This document shows positions 23,347 to 31,309 of a DNA stretch of 36,049 bases, piece after piece. This DNA comes from Candidatus Fermentibacterota bacterium. Lineage in GTDB: Bacteria > JAFGKV01. The position numbers and the translations under genes were made by a program. Under the pieces are notes generated by a model. It saw only the letters and a list, made by a program, of their open reading frames with translations, was not told where the DNA came from and searched no databases. Every line of letters begins with the position of its first letter. The first letter of the stretch is position 1. Location: the NCBI GenBank assembly GCA_030620115.1, contig JAUXFG010000022.1:1-36049 (forward strand). The letters run 5' to 3'.

Positions 23347-24324
23347 TTAGACGATTTCCGCCCGTAGGAGGTCGTGCAAATGTACGATGCCGACAACATG
23401 GTCTGTGGAATCAACGACGAAAAGGGCGGTGATAGAATGCTCCTGCATCAGGTGAACGGCATGTTCACACAGGCGTTTTGGTCCCACTGTTTTGGGGTTT
23501 CTGGTCATAACGTTCTTGACAGCCAGGGAGGAAAAGTCACGATTGGTCCTCAAAAGCCGGGAGAGGTCACCATTGGAGAAAACACCGACGAGTTCGCCTG
23601 AAGCATTCACCACCGCCACAACCCCAAGTCGCTTTGAGGCAAGCTCCAAGACCATCTCGGGTACCGAGGTCTCCTCTGTGACCAGGGGGATATGTTCATC
23701 CGTGAGCATGATCTCTTCCACGCGTCTCAGTCTGCGGCCGAGAGCCCCGCCGGGATGACGTATCGCATAGTCCTCTTCCGTAAATCCCCGCCTCTGAAGT
23801 AGTGCTACAGCCAGCGCATCACCCATGGCCAAGGCCGCAGTGGAACTTGCCGTTGGGACGAGCCCCAGAGGACAGGCCTCCTCGTCTACCCCCACGTCAA
23901 TGACAAGATCCGCCTCTTGTGCAAGCTGTGAATCTTTTCGACCCACGATCCCAATGATGGGGATGCCCAAACGGCGAACAAATGGGAGAATACCGCGGAA
24001 CTGCGGGCTTTCGCCACTATTGGATATCACGATCAATATATCTTCACTTCCAAGCACCCCGATATCGCCGTGAATGGCCTCGCCGAGACTGAGAAAGATG
24101 CTTGGGGTTCCTGTGCTGGCCAAGGTAGATGAGAGTTTCTGGGCAATGATTCCCGATTTCCCTGTGCCTGAGACAACCACCTTGCCTTTGCACTCATACA
24201 TCCACTGAACGGCCCGGCACGCTTCATCTCCGATCCGCGAAGCCAGATTAGTCAGTGCCCGGGATTCGATCTGCAGGACCTTCTCGAGTCGTTCCCTGAT
24301 CTCTCCTAAGTTGTCGGCGCTCAC
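23347..24324 (-). CDS. kdsD: arabinose-5-phosphate isomerase (KDO pathway)
   Basis: A 325-residue KpsF/GutQ/KdsD protein. The N-terminal SIS domain (about 30-180) has VVVSGTGKSGIIAQKL, LSLGEAIHGDIGVL and ISNSGESPQ. The linker YAIRHPGGALGRRL is characteristic of the family, and two CBS domains follow (about 205-325). The enzyme interconverts ribulose 5-phosphate and arabinose 5-phosphate, the first step toward KDO, the sugar that links lipid A to the core. The start is GTG 24324 with a strong GGAGG upstream. The gene lies between kdtA and a heptosyltransferase-type gene on the same strand, so inner-core synthesis genes are grouped here although repeats separate them. Confidence 0.95.
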   Translation of the reverse strand: MSADNLGEIRERLEKVLQIESRALTNLASRIGDEACRAVQWMYECKGKVVVSGTGKSGIIAQKLSSTLASTGTPSIFLSLGEAIHGDIGVLGSEDILIVISNSGESPQFRGILPFVRRLGIPIIGIVGRKDSQLAQEADLVIDVGVDEEACPLGLVPTASSTAALAMGDALAVALLQRRGFTEEDYAIRHPGGALGRRLRRVEEIMLTDEHIPLVTEETSVPEMVLELASKRLGVVAVVNASGELVGVFSNGDLSRLLRTNRDFSSLAVKNVMTRNPKTVGPKRLCEHAVHLMQEHSITALFVVDSTDHVVGIVHLHDLLRAEIV

Positions 24325-24554
24325 GATCTTCCTCCCTGCACGAGGGCGAGTGAGACATGCGGGCTATGACAAGAACAGAGGGCTATTCTATGCCCCAAGG
24401 CGCCAAGATGCAATGCCGTGAAGGGAAGTTAGCCGGTGGCCTGCTGTCATGAGGGAGTAGAGGCGCCACCATGACCCCGGATAGAACTTATTAAGTTTAT
24501 GCGCAGGAACTTAATCAGTTTGTGTGGAGGGTTTGCTTCATAGTTCGGTAAAAG

Positions 24555-24811
24555 TTCGGGGATGTTTCGGGACAGGCCGGGAAGTGCTTCACTCTTTCAG
24601 AACCATCCTTGCAATGACTGAGGCCCGGCGTCATCGCGAGCGGCAGCGCGGCGATCTCAATGGGCGGATGAGATTGCTTCGTCGCTACTCTTCTCGCAAT
24701 GACAGGTGGAGGGGCCAGGGTTCCGGGATCTCTCTACGGGATTCTGTATTCCTATCGTGATCCGTAGCGCGAGGCCGAGACCGTAAAACGAGAAAATGAA
24801 ACATCCCCGAA
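24555..24811. repeat. 257-base element with 14-base inverted ends and internal palindrome
   Basis: TTCGGGGATGTTTC (24555-24568) is repeated as its exact inverse at 24798-24811. Inside, 24630-24703 is an imperfect palindrome: GTCATCGCGAGCGGCAGCG against CGTCGCTACTCTTCTCGCAA then TGAC, with GATCTC and GAGATTGC near the middle. It resembles the CATTGCGAG/CTCGCAATG hairpin repeats seen in various environmental bacteria. It fills most of the 671-base gap between kdtA and kdsD. No gene is visible in 24325-24995. Confidence 0.65.
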
Positions 24812-24995
24812 ATTCGGACTAGTACTCCGTCTCGGAAGTTTTGTCCTCTGTTTTGGCAATTCAGAATGAGACGGTATTAGGAGATGATGAGACATCTCCA
24901 GATTCTACGATACGGGCGCGGGTGGATGACATTGCCGGCTGCTGTGAAGGATGTAGAATTGCCGGAAACAGGTACAGAACCTCTGAAACACGATA

Positions 24996-26279
24996 CTAGG
25001 AGCGCCGCAGGAGTCGATCAATGGAATCGGCGATTCGAGTGGAGGCGCCGAGTCTGGATTCCAAGAACTGTCTGGCGGCAAGGCCTAAGGCCGAAGCAGA
25101 AGAAGAATCGCGCAGCCAGGAATCCAAGACTGCCGCAAGCTCTGATTCGCCTTCTACTGCCAGAATGGTGCCGTTCTGAACCATCTCGGTGGCTTCAGGG
25201 GAGTTCTCGTGGAATGGGCCGATGACTACGGGTTTTCCCGACGCCACAGGCTCTATGACATTGTGAACGCGGGCGCGGAAGCTTCCTCCCACAAGGACGA
25301 AGTCGGCATGACGGTAAGATTCGGCAAGCACACCAACACGATCCAAGAGCAGAACACCCCATGATTCATTGCGCTCCAGCCGACTGAGACGCTTCACCTC
25401 CCATCCGGCTCCTCGAAAGAGCTGTTCAGCCGCATCCAGCCGCTTTTCCGTTGGTTCGTGGGGGACAATCACAAGAGACAAACCCGCGGCCGGGCCTCCC
25501 AAACGTGACAATGCGCCCACGAGTGCTCTCTCTTCCGGCGCATAGGTTGAGCCTGCAACCAACAGGGGTCTTGGGGCTCCGCGGAGAATCTCTTCCAGGG
25601 TTCCCAAGGAAGCGGCGCCAAGTGCGCGTTGCCATACCCGATCGAACCTGGAGTCACCCGCCACCTCAATCGGTGCATCAGGTCCGGTCAGTGTGCGCAA
25701 TCGACGCGCGTCTTGTTCCGTGACGGCACAGATGAGAGAAAGGAGAGAGTAGTAGCTCCTCTGGAATGGCAGAAGGGCGCTCCTGTACCGCCTCGATTTC
25801 CGGCGGAGGATCGCATCCACCAATATTACCGGAACCTCCAGGTCGAATGCTTCCCATACCAATCCAGGCCACACGTCTGAGCTCACGAAGACAATCAGAT
25901 CCGGGTTGAAGGACCGAAGGGTGCACCTAATTTCGGTCCGGTGCATGGGCAGATAGAAGAGCTGGTCGGCGTGCTGATATCCTCTTGCGTGTTCCAGGCC
26001 GGATGGGGAGAAAAAGGTGACCCACACGATTGCGCCTGGATGTCGCCCTTTCAATTCCTCGATGATGGGGCGGGCCTGCTCAAACTCGCCAAGACTGCTT
26101 GCATGGAACCAGAATCTCGGCGTCTTGTTGCCCAAGCGGGTTGGCCCCGCTACAGGCGCCCATCGGCGGTTCTCGAGCCCCCGCCGGACCTTCTGATTCC
26201 GAAGAGCGGCTATCCGGGCGCTCAGCTCGAACCCCGGAATAAAAACGGAATAGTACAGGCTACGCCACAGACGATTCAC
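24996..26279 (-). CDS. kdtA: 3-deoxy-D-manno-octulosonic acid (KDO) transferase
   Basis: About 427 residues with the WaaA/KdtA layout: an N-terminal membrane-associated segment (RLWRSLYYSVFIPGFELSAR), FWFHASSLGEFEQARPIIEE with the catalytic-type Glu, WVTFFSPSGLEHA, FVSSDVWPGLVWEAF, VAGSTYAPEE, IVPHEPTEK and FVLVGGSFRARVHNVIEPVA. In the last motif the usual GGSL...GGHNPLEP reads RARVHNVIEP, a modest divergence. The enzyme adds KDO to lipid A precursor at the cytoplasmic face. The start is ambiguous: GTG 26279 with GGGGGAT upstream, or TTG 26297. It is the first of three minus-strand inner-core genes. One cannot tell mono- from bifunctional enzymes by sequence. Confidence 0.92.
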   Translation of the reverse strand: MNRLWRSLYYSVFIPGFELSARIAALRNQKVRRGLENRRWAPVAGPTRLGNKTPRFWFHASSLGEFEQARPIIEELKGRHPGAIVWVTFFSPSGLEHARGYQHADQLFYLPMHRTEIRCTLRSFNPDLIVFVSSDVWPGLVWEAFDLEVPVILVDAILRRKSRRYRSALLPFQRSYYSLLSLICAVTEQDARRLRTLTGPDAPIEVAGDSRFDRVWQRALGAASLGTLEEILRGAPRPLLVAGSTYAPEERALVGALSRLGGPAAGLSLVIVPHEPTEKRLDAAEQLFRGAGWEVKRLSRLERNESWGVLLLDRVGVLAESYRHADFVLVGGSFRARVHNVIEPVASGKPVVIGPFHENSPEATEMVQNGTILAVEGESELAAVLDSWLRDSSSASALGLAARQFLESRLGASTRIADSIDRLLRRS

Positions 26280-26419
26280 TATGGTTATCCCCCGCAATCC
26301 CGCAGCAATTCAGCACCGCTACAATCACTTCATCAACATCGCGCATCTCAACCTCCAGACTAACCGAGCGATGAACAAGCCCGGAGAAATGGCAAGTGTC
26401 AAGCTGGCAACCGGACGTT

Positions 26420-26440
26420 CAGCCCGGACTTCTCACCAGC
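26420..26440. repeat. solo end of TTCTCACC inverted-repeat element
   Basis: CAGCCCGGACTTCTCACCAG is nearly the exact outer end of the elements at 15330 and 35507. A GTATC/GATAC pair follows but there is no opposite end, so this looks like a fragment. Confidence 0.5.
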
Positions 26441-26494
26441 CCCGTATCCCGTGGGCTGAGGATACGACTCCCTCGGGACATTCCAGGAGTGGGG

Positions 26495-26524
26495 TTGACA
26501 GCGGATGCCGCTCTCCCATAAAAT
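26495..26524 (+). promoter_or_regulatory. sigma70 promoter of tRNA-Ala
   Basis: TTGACA (26495-26500), an 18-base spacer and TAAAAT (26519-26524) lie 22 bases before the tRNA-Ala gene. A perfect -35 and a near-perfect -10 suit a strong stable-RNA promoter. It is the clearest promoter in the window. Confidence 0.75.
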
Positions 26525-26545
26525 GCTGCCGCTTTTTCTTGTTCC

Positions 26546-26621
26546 GGGGCTGTAGCTCATCCGGGAGAGCGCTTGTCTGGCAGACAAGAGGTAACGGGTT
26601 CGATCCCCGTCAGCTCCACCA
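26546..26621 (+). tRNA. tRNA-Ala (anticodon GGC)
   Basis: The acceptor stem GGGGCTG/CAGCTCC pairs fully with one G-T. The D-arm is GCTC...GAGC, the anticodon arm CTTGT-CTGGCAG-ACAAG reads GGC, and the T-arm is ACGGG-TTCGATC-CCCGT. The discriminator A and CCA (26619-26621) are encoded. Confidence 0.95.
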
Positions 26622-26763
26622 GGCTTTGTTCGGAACAATGTACAGAACCACACCACGGCAAGCATGCTTGAACGTACTACGCTCATTTCGCTTCCATGGA
26701 TACACTTGAGAGTATGGTGCTTTGGAACCCCGATGTCGGGCGGGGGCTAAACTCTCGATTTTT

Positions 26764-26839
26764 GCTGGTGTAGCTCAGCTGGTAGAGCAACGCATTCGTA
26801 ATGCGTAGGCCAGCGGTTCGAATCCGCTCACCAGCTCCA
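26764..26839 (+). tRNA. tRNA-Thr (anticodon CGT)
   Basis: The acceptor stem GCTGGTG/CACCAGC pairs perfectly. The D-arm is GCTC...GAGC, the anticodon arm ACGCA-TTCGTAA-TGCGT reads CGT, and the T-arm is AGCGG-TTCGAAT-CCGCT. CCA is encoded (26837-26839). The 142-base gap to tRNA-Ala has no clear terminator, so both may share the upstream promoter. Confidence 0.95.
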
Positions 26840-26966
26840 GTGGCCCGCACTGGGGCATCTGTCTTTACCTCCCTCGCTCTCCATGTGCCTAGCTCTCAGC
26901 CGATCCGCTTTCGATTCCCTTGCTCAAAAATGAAGAATGGCCCAGCTTCGTTGCATTATGACTAGC

Positions 26967-27038
26967 GATGCTGGTTGCTGGTCACTGGATACTGGATGGA
27001 ACCCAGATCGTTCCGTTCTCCTTCCAGCATCCAGCATC
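26967..27038. repeat. CTGGATGCTGG word repeat with inverted copy
   Basis: GATGCTGGTTGCTGG (26967-26981) and CCAGCATCCAGCATC (27024-27038) are inverse copies with one mismatch; between them lie CACTGGATACTGGATGG words. It sits between tRNA-Thr and the next gene. The rest of 26840-27119 shows nothing I can name. Confidence 0.55.
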
Positions 27039-27119
27039 AGCTCGCAGCTAACCCACAAACGTCGTCGCAAAACCTGACTCGTTTGTGAAGTTTCCAACCT
27101 ATTGAAGACGGATAGAGAG

Positions 27120-28712
27120 ATGTCGCAAATCAGAAAGATCAGAAAGCTCGGCTCGGCGGTTCTTCCGCACCCGGCAGCCCCCGCGCTTGTTGCATTAGGA
27201 CTTCACCTATGGCATCTCGGGCATGCCTCTCTCTGGGCTGATGAAGGTGCTACATTTGGTATTGCCCAACACGGGCTTGTCCCGTATGAGCATCCTGCCG
27301 CGTATTTCCGGTTCATGAGCATCTGGATGAAACTTCTCGGCGTTTCCGAGATTACGCTACGGCTCCCCTCAGCATGCTGCATGGCAGCCTTTGTTTTCGT
27401 AGTGTACCGAGCGGCTTCCGAGATGGGCGGCAGACATGCGGGGGTTTGGGCGGCGTGGTTTGCGGCGATCTCCCCCTTTGTTCGACTCGGCGCGCAAGAG
27501 GCACGGATGTATGCGCCATTGGCCCTCTTCCAGGCATTGGCATTCCTCGGCGTTCTCGAAAGCCTCGCCGGAAAAAGACGGGGTCTCGTTCTGTGGGGAA
27601 TCGGCACTGCGTTATCCATCTCGCTCCACCACCTCGGGTGGATAGCGTGCTGGCCTCTCTTCCTTCTGCTCCTGTTCCGGTCTCCGCGGAAACCGGTCTT
27701 GATGACAGGAGCCATCACCATGCTGGCGTGTTTTCCTCTGTTTCTCTCACTGCTGCGGCAGTTGTTATGCAGACTGCAGGGGAATCACCTGGGAACGACT
27801 CCGGGCTTCCCGGCCGCAGTAAAAAAAATAGCTGGTCAGGTCTACTACCTGGGTGCCGGATACTTCTTTACGCGTCTGGATGCGGGCTCGATAACCGATC
27901 TTCTGCGCTGGCCCACGATTTTCTTGGTATTGCTTCAGGTGGTGCTTCCGCTGGTTATACTTCTGTGGGGTGTGGCGCAGATCGTGGGCGCGGACCGCCG
28001 GCATGTGCTTCTTCTTGGGCTCTTTTTTCTCCCCACATTCCTTTTCCTGGCCTACGAAGGATCACCGGCCAATCTCTTGCTTCCCATCTATGGCGCCTAT
28101 GTTATCATACTGGGGATCGGGGCAGCCAAGCTTCATCGAGGGATTCCCCTCTCTTTGGCGGCTCTGTGGCTTGTGACGGTAGCAGCGCAGTCCGGACAGA
28201 GCAGCTATGCCATCCATCCGGAGGATTGGCGTGCGCTTTCCGGTGCGGTGAGCGCGACGGCCAGACCAGGCGATGCAATCTACCTGACCGGTTCCCGGAA
28301 TAGCCACTTCATCACTGACTTCTACCCCGTTGCCCCGGCGGTGCGTTATTCGGCAGTGGATAGTATGCTCCTTGTTTCGACATATGACGCACACCGCCCT
28401 CCCAAGTCACGGAGCATCGTACGTTCGGTGAAGCAGCTTTTTCGAGACCATGAGCGGGTATGGTTTGTATACATTGACTACGACATGCCGTTCATGGAAC
28501 AGACGGTGGACAGTCTATGGCGCCAGGCCGGTGTTGAGAGACGGCAGTATGGAGCAGGCCTCGAATTGCTGCTCCTAAGGCGGCCTCCGGCCGCAATCCC
28601 GCGCAGTACGCGGGATCAGAGGTCAAAGGTCAGCCGGACAACGTCGTCGCGAATCCCGCGCAGCGCGAGGTCGGCGAGCGTACGGAAATGGAGGGTGCAT
28701 GAGCTTTTTTAG
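27120..28712 (+). CDS. GT39-like membrane glycosyltransferase
   Basis: About 530 residues with a GT-C fold. The first loop holds LWADEGATFGIAQH (catalytic-type Asp-Glu), followed by LPSACCMAAFVFVVYRAA and the family-type QEARMYAPLALFQ. About nine hydrophobic helices come next, then a soluble tail (HPEDWRALSGAVSA, DAIYLTGS). The donor is probably a polyprenyl-phosphate sugar; the acceptor is unknown. ATG 27120 is chosen over TTG 27102. The last ~44 residues (after LELLLLRRP) are Arg/Ser-rich and are encoded by hairpin-bearing repeat DNA (28581-28616), so the natural C-terminus may have been replaced. The stop at 28712 lies inside the next gene, a 14-base overlap. Confidence 0.8.
   Translation: MSQIRKIRKLGSAVLPHPAAPALVALGLHLWHLGHASLWADEGATFGIAQHGLVPYEHPAAYFRFMSIWMKLLGVSEITLRLPSACCMAAFVFVVYRAASEMGGRHAGVWAAWFAAISPFVRLGAQEARMYAPLALFQALAFLGVLESLAGKRRGLVLWGIGTALSISLHHLGWIACWPLFLLLLFRSPRKPVLMTGAITMLACFPLFLSLLRQLLCRLQGNHLGTTPGFPAAVKKIAGQVYYLGAGYFFTRLDAGSITDLLRWPTIFLVLLQVVLPLVILLWGVAQIVGADRRHVLLLGLFFLPTFLFLAYEGSPANLLLPIYGAYVIILGIGAAKLHRGIPLSLAALWLVTVAAQSGQSSYAIHPEDWRALSGAVSATARPGDAIYLTGSRNSHFITDFYPVAPAVRYSAVDSMLLVSTYDAHRPPKSRSIVRSVKQLFRDHERVWFVYIDYDMPFMEQTVDSLWRQAGVERRQYGAGLELLLLRRPPAAIPRSTRDQRSKVSRTTSSRIPRSARSASVRKWRVHELF
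28581..28616. repeat. hairpin repeat inside 3' end of a glycosyltransferase gene
   Basis: CGGCC-TCC-GGCCG (28581-28593) and ATCCCGCG-CAGTA-CGCGGGAT (28596-28616) are perfect hairpins. A partial further copy (ATCCCGCGCAGCGCGAGG) follows at about 28653. The TCCCGCG/CGCGGGA hairpin also occurs in the element at 15330-15526. Confidence 0.55.
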
Positions 28713-29985
28713 GATCCAAGGCGGCGCCACATTAGAGGGGACCCTTACGCCAGGGGGAAACAAGAACGAAGCATTGCCGGTGTTGGCAGCGGCGCTGCTT
28801 ACCGAGGAGGAGGTACGAGTCGAAAACGTGCCACGCATCGCTGATGTGGAATCAATGATCGCCTTGCTACAGGCTCTCGGCGCCGACATGGAGTGGGTGG
28901 ACCGCCATGTCATTCGGATTCGCGCCAAGGGCACACTTTCGGCCTCCGCTCCTCCTGAGCACTATGGGAAGTTGAGGGCTTCGTTCCTCGTTGCGCCGCC
29001 ACTTCTGTCGCGATTGGGGCACGCGGAGCTCGGTCTGCCAGGGGGCGACAGGATCGGACGAAGGCGTCTGGATCCCCATCTCCAGGCCTTCTCCGCAGTG
29101 GGGGCCTCATGCGATTCCGCGGGGCAGAAGCTCACGCTGTCGACTTCACGCGATGGCCTTTCCCCCGGCAGTATCTGCTTGGATGAACCAGGGGTCATGG
29201 CCACGGAGAATGCGCTCATGCTGGCTGCCGCCGCGCCAGGCGAGTCAGTGATCTATCCTGCCGCTTGCGAGCCGCACGTGCAGGGTTTGTGCCGCATGCT
29301 TCAGGCCATGGGTGCCGAAATAGATGGGGTGGGAAGCAATAGATTGGTGATCCGTGGGAAGCGCGGGCTTGGGGGCTGCACGCACCGAATCTCACCGGAT
29401 CACATAGAAGTGGGCAGCTTCCTTGGGTTGGCTGCCGCCACGAAGAGTCTCCTCACCGTGGGGCCGGTAGACCCCGCCCAACTCGATCCTGTGCTCAGGC
29501 CGCTACGGCGATTAGGGGCGAAGATCGAGATACGTGGCTACCATGTGAGATGTGACGGGCGTGACGCCATGGTCGTCGAACGCGACTTTGGCGAGACGAT
29601 CCCACGGCTTTCGGACGGTCCGTGGCCCGCGACTCCCGCCGATCTCTTGAGCATCCTGGTGGTCACTGCGACGCAAGCCGCCGGTACCGTCCTGCTCTTC
29701 GAGAAGATGTTCGAGAGTAGGCTCTTTTGGGTAGACCGTCTCATCGCCATGGGAGCGGATGCCATCCTGTGTGACCCCCATCGAGTGGTGATCTCCGGGC
29801 CATCTCCACTGCGGGGAGCGCGTTTGGCCAGCCCGGACATCCGTGCGGGCATGGCCTTGCTCATTGCGGCTCTCGTGGCGGAGGGGGAGAGCGAAATTCA
29901 GAATATTACACAGATTGACCGGGGCTATGAAGCAATCGAGACCAGGCTGCGGGCCGTGGGCGCCCAGATCCAACGGATTCCCTGA
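28699..29985 (+). CDS. murA: MurA-like enolpyruvyl transferase with Cys-to-Asp active site
   Basis: A 428-residue EPSP synthase-fold protein of the UDP-GlcNAc 1-carboxyvinyltransferase family, which makes the first committed peptidoglycan precursor. GGNKNEALPVLAAALL carries the conserved Lys22-Asn23, and DIRAGMALLIAALVA and IDRGYEAIETRL are family C-terminal motifs. Two points stand out. The PEP-binding loop reads LPGGDRIGRR, so D117 replaces the catalytic Cys that fosfomycin alkylates. The usual PGFPTDxQAQ segment reads GPWPATPADLLS, keeping Asp but losing the Gln. This is a divergent subfamily, recalled from Gemmatimonadota-like genomes. It overlaps the upstream gene by 14 bases. A second MurA elsewhere or a different UDP-sugar substrate cannot be excluded. 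Confidence 0.85.
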   Translation: MSFFRIQGGATLEGTLTPGGNKNEALPVLAAALLTEEEVRVENVPRIADVESMIALLQALGADMEWVDRHVIRIRAKGTLSASAPPEHYGKLRASFLVAPPLLSRLGHAELGLPGGDRIGRRRLDPHLQAFSAVGASCDSAGQKLTLSTSRDGLSPGSICLDEPGVMATENALMLAAAAPGESVIYPAACEPHVQGLCRMLQAMGAEIDGVGSNRLVIRGKRGLGGCTHRISPDHIEVGSFLGLAAATKSLLTVGPVDPAQLDPVLRPLRRLGAKIEIRGYHVRCDGRDAMVVERDFGETIPRLSDGPWPATPADLLSILVVTATQAAGTVLLFEKMFESRLFWVDRLIAMGADAILCDPHRVVISGPSPLRGARLASPDIRAGMALLIAALVAEGESEIQNITQIDRGYEAIETRLRAVGAQIQRIP

Positions 29986-29986
29986 A

Positions 29987-31309
29987 ATGGTATGGCGTCC
30001 AGCGTTGGCCTTTCTCATGGGAGCCTGTTCCTTGTTGCCTGCACAGGGTGTCTCACCAGGATATGCTTTGGTGGAGAGCCGGCTCGCCTCCCTTCCTCCT
30101 CGAGCCGCGCTCGTTTTGATCGACTCCGCTGAAGCCGCGGGAGGTCTTCGAGCACATGTGGCCCAAGGCTTGAGGGCCAGAGCCATGAACAAGCCTGGGG
30201 AGTGGGAGCTGTGGGGAAACAAAGCCGGCGTGCAGTTTGCTGAAGCAATAGATGCCTATGAAACCCATGGCCTCGAGACAGAGGAGGATTCTGTCTCCTA
30301 CCATTCGCTCTTGCTCAATTGTGTCTACTACCATGGCCGGGCCGCACAGGCAGGTGACCGCAAGGACGCGGCGCAGCATGCTTCCCAGGAAATGGCCTGT
30401 ATCAGAACCGTGCTGGATTCCGCTCCACTGTTGTGGCAGAGGGCCGGGGCCAGCGTGGAGCTCGGACGATTCTACGCTCATCTTTCCCTTGGTCAGCCGC
30501 CGGGTACTCCCGACTCTTCATCTATTGCCAGAAGACTGCTTCGGATGGCTGCGGATGAATATCCAGGAACTGATGCCGCCGGACCGGCGCTTTGGCATTT
30601 GGCCTGGCTTGAGGCAGAGCTTGGCAACTATGACGAGGCGCGGGGGATTCTGGCCGACATGGAAGCAAACCTGACTTCAACGAAGTGGGCGCCTCGGGCG
30701 CGGGCTCTGCGCCGGCTCATCACGCGAAGCGAGCTGTTTCTCGACTCTGTCGTAATGGAAGAGGGCATGATGCGGCTCAGCGGTTGCGCGCGGAATCTTC
30801 AATCGAGGGTTCATGTGAGGATCGAGCAGGTGCGGACACAAGATTGGTTTTCCAAGGGGCGGCTTCCGCTCCCGGGGGAGCTGCACAGGGGTCGTCTCAT
30901 TGATCATACCGAGTTGGATGTTGGTACTGGGCCGGCAGGGGGGATGTGGTCAGCGGCCATAGACTGCCCGGGGCCTGGTCTGTATCGGCTTGTGGTGGAT
31001 TTTCAGGATAGCACTCTTCTCCACACGCTCGGTCTGTGGAACTGGATTCCTCCGCTTCGAGTGGAAGGCAAAAAGGCCTGCGTGGGATCAGTGCCATCCG
31101 GCGGCACGGTGATGCTGGGGGTTGGTGATGAAGCAGGCGGATGGTCGTGTCTTGGTGAGCGATCCATGGAGGCGCATACAGAGGTCTGCTGGGAGATAGG
31201 GGAGGAGAGGCCACTTCAGGCTTTGGGGGTGGGGTCTGGATGGTGCGGGTGGATAGGTCCATCCCAGTGGGCGCCTTCCTTCGAGCTTCTTGTGGAAAAG
31301 AAACAGTGA
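29987..31309 (+). CDS. secreted TPR-like protein of unknown function
   Basis: About 440 residues starting with a signal peptide (MVWRPALAFLMGACSLLPAQG). Residues ~25-250 are helical with tetratricopeptide-like repeats (ALWHLAWLEAELGNYDEARGI is the clearest), followed by a beta-rich C-terminal half with many Gly and Trp residues (about 270-440). I do not recognise a named family. The ATG begins one base after the murA stop, and the TGA overlaps the ATG of the following phosphodiesterase-like gene. The protein is therefore made in step with both, and it presumably acts in the periplasm, perhaps as a partner for the secreted phosphohydrolase. No catalytic motif is visible. Confidence 0.75.
   Translation: MVWRPALAFLMGACSLLPAQGVSPGYALVESRLASLPPRAALVLIDSAEAAGGLRAHVAQGLRARAMNKPGEWELWGNKAGVQFAEAIDAYETHGLETEEDSVSYHSLLLNCVYYHGRAAQAGDRKDAAQHASQEMACIRTVLDSAPLLWQRAGASVELGRFYAHLSLGQPPGTPDSSSIARRLLRMAADEYPGTDAAGPALWHLAWLEAELGNYDEARGILADMEANLTSTKWAPRARALRRLITRSELFLDSVVMEEGMMRLSGCARNLQSRVHVRIEQVRTQDWFSKGRLPLPGELHRGRLIDHTELDVGTGPAGGMWSAAIDCPGPGLYRLVVDFQDSTLLHTLGLWNWIPPLRVEGKKACVGSVPSGGTVMLGVGDEAGGWSCLGERSMEAHTEVCWEIGEERPLQALGVGSGWCGWIGPSQWAPSFELLVEKKQ

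Noticed and set aside
23141-23350. 69-codon plus-strand frame between kdsD and the heptosyltransferase gene
   Set aside because: No Shine-Dalgarno, no recognisable domain, and it begins at the edge of a repeat and ends inside the kdsD stop region.
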